Positions 5,496 through 7,495 of a DNA stretch of 7,495 nucleotides are shown here, piece by piece. A model generated the notes under the pieces. The model ran no database searches. It had not been told where the DNA came from and saw only the letters and a program-made list of their open reading frames with translations. Source of the stretch: Candidatus Latescibacterota bacterium (GTDB lineage: Bacteria; Latescibacterota; 4484-107). How positions within the stretch are numbered: the stretch's first letter is position 1; each line of letters starts with the position of its first letter. The stretch covers positions 1 to 7,495 of the forward strand of contig JAUWMS010000105.1 in assembly GCA_030613045.1 (NCBI GenBank). The letters are read 5' to 3'. The position numbers were made by a program, and so were the translations under genes.

Positions 5496-5550
5496 GTTTG
5501 AAAAAAAATGCTTGCAGCGAGCGCTTCTGTTTGCGTCCCTTTTCAAACCG
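5496..5550 (-). terminator. Possible terminator after the DUF4380 gene
   Basis: TTTGAAAA 5547-5540 pairs with TTTTCAAA 5504-5497 (8 bp, with C-G pairs beyond a one-base bulge), enclosing a GC-rich loop region. Eight T in a row lie at 5508-5501 on the transcribed strand. It begins 36 nt after the DUF4380 stop codon. The T run partly lies inside the stem, so the form is not textbook, but it separates this gene from the promoter that follows. Confidence 0.35.
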
Positions 5551-5585
5551 TAGAGAGGGGAATGCGCTCTATGTTTCAACCCTAT

Positions 5586-7214
5586 TTACCTTACAAGCAC
5601 CATTTTTTTCGTATCCACAAGCTCGCCCATCCGTAGCTGACAGAGATAGACCCCGCTGGATACCTCACGGGAGAAAGCATTCCTACCGTCCCAGACCACG
5701 GACGACGTCCCGCTCCGCACCCTTCCGTCCACGAGCGTCCGTATGCTCTGCCCCAATGAGTCGTACACCACCAGTCGCACGTCCGCTCCGCCTCGATTCT
5801 CCGGGATGTCGAAGACGATTGTCGTGGAGGGATTAAAAGGATTGGGAAGGTTCGGGCGCAGTCCGAACTTCGTCGGTCGAGGATCGCTTTCCCGAAGATG
5901 AATGCCCGTTTTGACCTTTAACGTGAGGACGTCCAAAATCCCTATAAATTCCCCGTTCCCATTCGTAAGCTCAAGCACAACCTTCTTCGTGCCCGACGGC
6001 AGCTTGCCCGTCCTGTCCAACTCGAACATTTCCGACGGAGATACAGGAAGCATCCCACCGGATCCGGTAATGTGCCCGCTCGGATCCTGAAACACGATCT
6101 CCACCGCACCCACGTAGAACACGCCGTACGTCCCCGTCAACCGAGTCGTCCCGCCGTCTCCTTCCGCACGAAGCCGGTTCCGAACAGCGCCCGCCTCGTT
6201 GACCTCCAGAATCGGGCCGTGCACCTTGGCCGCGTACCAATCCTCGGTGAACGTGTAGGACGCGCCCGGAGCCAGGTCCACCAGGGGACTCAGCACCTCG
6301 ACCTCTAAATAGGGTAAGCCGTTCGAGGTATATACCTCCACAGACGACCCCTTGTCCGGATACTCCGCGCCCTCAAAATACGAAAACTTCTTGGCATACG
6401 TATAGCCGTCCCGTTCATCCACGTAAGCGATCCAGCCGCCGTCCGAGTCCGATCCGATCTTGGCGCCGCTGTTGTGGTCGTATTGCACCGCCGAGATCCC
6501 TTCCGCGACGTTGGCCTTCCACTGGGGATTAGTCGCGCCGCCGCTCATTACCTGAAAACCGTCCTCGCCAAATTTGCTGTCCGCCTTGATAGGGAAATAC
6601 ACCCAAAAATTCGTCCAGTCCTCCTCCCCCGGATGATTGACGATGGACTGCGTGATGTCCCACACACTCCATCGCGCCTCCGTCTCCCCCTCGTTGGTCA
6701 GCGTCTGCTCCACCCGAACCCGGCTCGATCCCCGATAGATCGTCAGATTCCGGTCGAAGCGCAGTCCCGCCGTCTTCCACTGCTCCACCGGCCCCTCACA
6801 GGACACGACACACGAATCCGCGGAATCCAGCGCCACCTCCACCTTGTACGCCCCAAAATCAAGCGTTGGCGGCGGTGGCCATCCCCAACGATCCTGCGGC
6901 GCGGGCCAATTCTTGAATCCTCCGTAATTGTGCCATGGCGAAGAATCGGTCGGTGTGTAGACATTCTCCAACTCGTCGGGATTGACGTAGATCGAGGGAT
7001 GCCCGTTTAGATCGTACTGCATCACCCGCGCACCGATATCCGGCACCACAGCCACCGTGATCAGCCCGTTGTCCATCACGTAGGAAAGCCAGCCCCAATC
7101 CTGGTAATTCTCCTGGGATTGAACGGTTGCGGGAAATTCTTCTCCGTGAACGATTCCAAACAGCGCAAAACAGACGAGCGCCACTCCTATCAGACTCCAT
7201 CCTTTGTACCGCAT
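5586..7214 (-). CDS. Exported DUF4380 protein with T9SS-type C-terminal domain
   Basis: 542 residues, ATG 7214-7212 behind GAAAGGAGG, stop TAA 5588-5586. Residues 1-24 are a signal peptide (MRYKGWSLIGVALVCFALFG...HG). Residues about 30-335 match DUF4380, a galactose-mutarotase-like beta-sandwich: VVPDIGARVMQYDLNGHPSI (57-76), NYGGFKNWPAPQDRWGWPPP, and LTNEGETEARWSVWDITQ. Such folds bind or act on sugars, but no catalytic residue can be named with confidence. A ~110-residue linking beta region follows, then a C-terminal domain of 93 residues (450-542): PNLPNPFNPSTTI, VRLVVYDSLGQSIRTLVDG, VVWDGRN, SGVYLCQL, KKMVLVR. This is the FlgD-like/type A sorting domain used for export and surface attachment through T9SS in the Bacteroidota-Chlorobiota-Fibrobacterota group and related candidate phyla. 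It follows a ThDP-enzyme gene by 78 nt; a functional link between them is not evident. Confidence 0.9.
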   Translation of the reverse strand: MRYKGWSLIGVALVCFALFGIVHGEEFPATVQSQENYQDWGWLSYVMDNGLITVAVVPDIGARVMQYDLNGHPSIYVNPDELENVYTPTDSSPWHNYGGFKNWPAPQDRWGWPPPPTLDFGAYKVEVALDSADSCVVSCEGPVEQWKTAGLRFDRNLTIYRGSSRVRVEQTLTNEGETEARWSVWDITQSIVNHPGEEDWTNFWVYFPIKADSKFGEDGFQVMSGGATNPQWKANVAEGISAVQYDHNSGAKIGSDSDGGWIAYVDERDGYTYAKKFSYFEGAEYPDKGSSVEVYTSNGLPYLEVEVLSPLVDLAPGASYTFTEDWYAAKVHGPILEVNEAGAVRNRLRAEGDGGTTRLTGTYGVFYVGAVEIVFQDPSGHITGSGGMLPVSPSEMFELDRTGKLPSGTKKVVLELTNGNGEFIGILDVLTLKVKTGIHLRESDPRPTKFGLRPNLPNPFNPSTTIVFDIPENRGGADVRLVVYDSLGQSIRTLVDGRVRSGTSSVVWDGRNAFSREVSSGVYLCQLRMGELVDTKKMVLVR

Positions 7215-7232
7215 GACAGCCTCCTTTCACTC

Positions 7233-7292
7233 GATTGTGGATTGTGGATTGCGGAATCTTCAATCCGAAATCCAAACCCGAGATCCGAAATT
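7233..7292. repeat. Degenerate 7-bp repeat array in the intergenic spacer
   Basis: On the plus strand GATTGTG (7233-7239), GATTGTG (7240-7246) and GATTGCG (7247-7253) are exact or near-exact heptamers. The rest continues in the opposite sense with AATCCGA, AATCCAA, ATCCGAA. The halves are partly complementary, so GGATTG and CAATCC can form a hairpin. The array fills nearly the whole spacer, from the base after the ThDP-enzyme stop to 19 bases before the next ATG. Confidence 0.65.
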
Positions 7293-7495
7293 CTACGCAT
7301 CTGTTGGCCCAAGCCCCCGGATCGGCACGTGGATAAGCGTAGGCCGATCCGCCCGCAGTCCCCGTTCAATTGCCGGACCGATCTCCTCGGGCCGCTCCAC
7401 CCGGACTCCGATCGCGCCGAGTCCTTCCGCCACCTGATCGTAACGGATCTCCCCCAGATGGCTTGCGAGGACGCCGTCGGGGCCATACCGCTCCT
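7293..7495 (-). CDS. Thiamine-diphosphate-dependent enzyme, C-terminal end only
   Basis: The last 66 codons of a gene that enters from the right edge, stop TAG 7295-7293. The residues YGPDGVLASHLGEIRYDQVA, then EGLGAIGVRVERPEEIGPAI and ERGLRADRPTLIHVPI match the end of the C-terminal ThDP-binding domain of the acetolactate synthase / oxalyl-CoA decarboxylase / benzoylformate decarboxylase superfamily. Typical features are the RYD-x-VAEGLGA-x-G motif, the V-E-x-PEE-x-x-PA-I helix and the final RPTLIHVPI strand. The ThDP and Mg-binding GDG...N motif lies outside the window, so substrate and gene name cannot be given. The frame is clear because it has conserved order and ends exactly where the repeat spacer begins. 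Confidence 0.85.
   Translation of the reverse strand, partial: ERYGPDGVLASHLGEIRYDQVAEGLGAIGVRVERPEEIGPAIERGLRADRPTLIHVPIRGLGPTDA

Noticed and set aside
7190..7486. Minus-strand ORF of 98 codons at the right edge
   Set aside because: It is in another frame of the ThDP-enzyme end and runs through the repeat spacer; the frame ending at 7293 gives a clear enzyme C-terminus instead.
1..7495. Mobile element, CRISPR or phage signatures
   Set aside because: No transposase, integrase, long terminal repeats or regularly spaced palindromic repeats were seen; the only periodic repeat is the short heptamer spacer.

Overview
All supported genes lie on the minus strand, so the window reads from right to left. 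The organism is probably an uncultured bacterium of the Fibrobacterota-Chlorobiota-Bacteroidota supergroup or a related candidate phylum (Latescibacterota or KSB1-like). The reasons are a DUF4380-type exported protein ending in a PNPFNP...WDGR...SGVY...KKMVLVR type IX secretion (T9SS) or FlgD-like C-terminal domain, a lamin-tail-domain secreted protein, an outer-membrane-rich gene set, and heptamer-repeat intergenic DNA. This assignment is inference. Base composition looks moderately GC-rich. Ribosome-binding sites are strong (GAAAGGAGG-like) before most genes.

Layout in transcription order. (1) 7495-7293: last 66 codons of a thiamine-diphosphate-dependent enzyme. (2) 7292-7233: degenerate 7-bp repeat spacer. 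(3) 7214-5586: exported DUF4380 protein with a T9SS-type tail. (4) 5585-5124: a 462-base intergenic region with a possible terminator, a good sigma70-type promoter (TTGACA, 17 bp, TACTAT), a leader with overlapping inverted repeats and a possible 35-residue ORF, then a perfect CRP/FNR-family palindrome (TGTGA-N6-TCACA) placed as for class II activation. (5) 5123-4656: a receiver-only response regulator ending in a transmembrane helix. (6) 4655-4392: a G10 tract, then a second sigma70-type promoter (TTGACA, 17 bp, TAATAT) overlapped by two near-identical 14-bp direct repeats, a candidate operator. (7) 4391-755: a tight three-gene run encoding an outer-membrane barrel with a coiled-coil tail, a YjbH-family outer-membrane protein and a lipoprotein with a carboxypeptidase-regulatory-like domain, closed by a GC-rich hairpin at 695-661. 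(8) 476-1: a lamin-tail-domain secreted protein that runs off the window. A perfect hairpin plus U8 ends only 2 nt before its Shine-Dalgarno sequence.

How they may work together (inference): the barrel, YjbH protein and lipoprotein look like one outer-membrane module, since YjbH relatives belong to exopolysaccharide or capsule loci in proteobacteria. The tethered receiver is a neighbouring signalling element with its own control. The most unusual points are the membrane-anchored receiver without an output domain, the long regulated leader before it, the barrel/YjbH junction (same frame across a TAG, best start apparently ATC), and the terminator-like hairpin touching the ribosome-binding site of the last gene. 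No mobile element, CRISPR array, tRNA or rRNA was seen.
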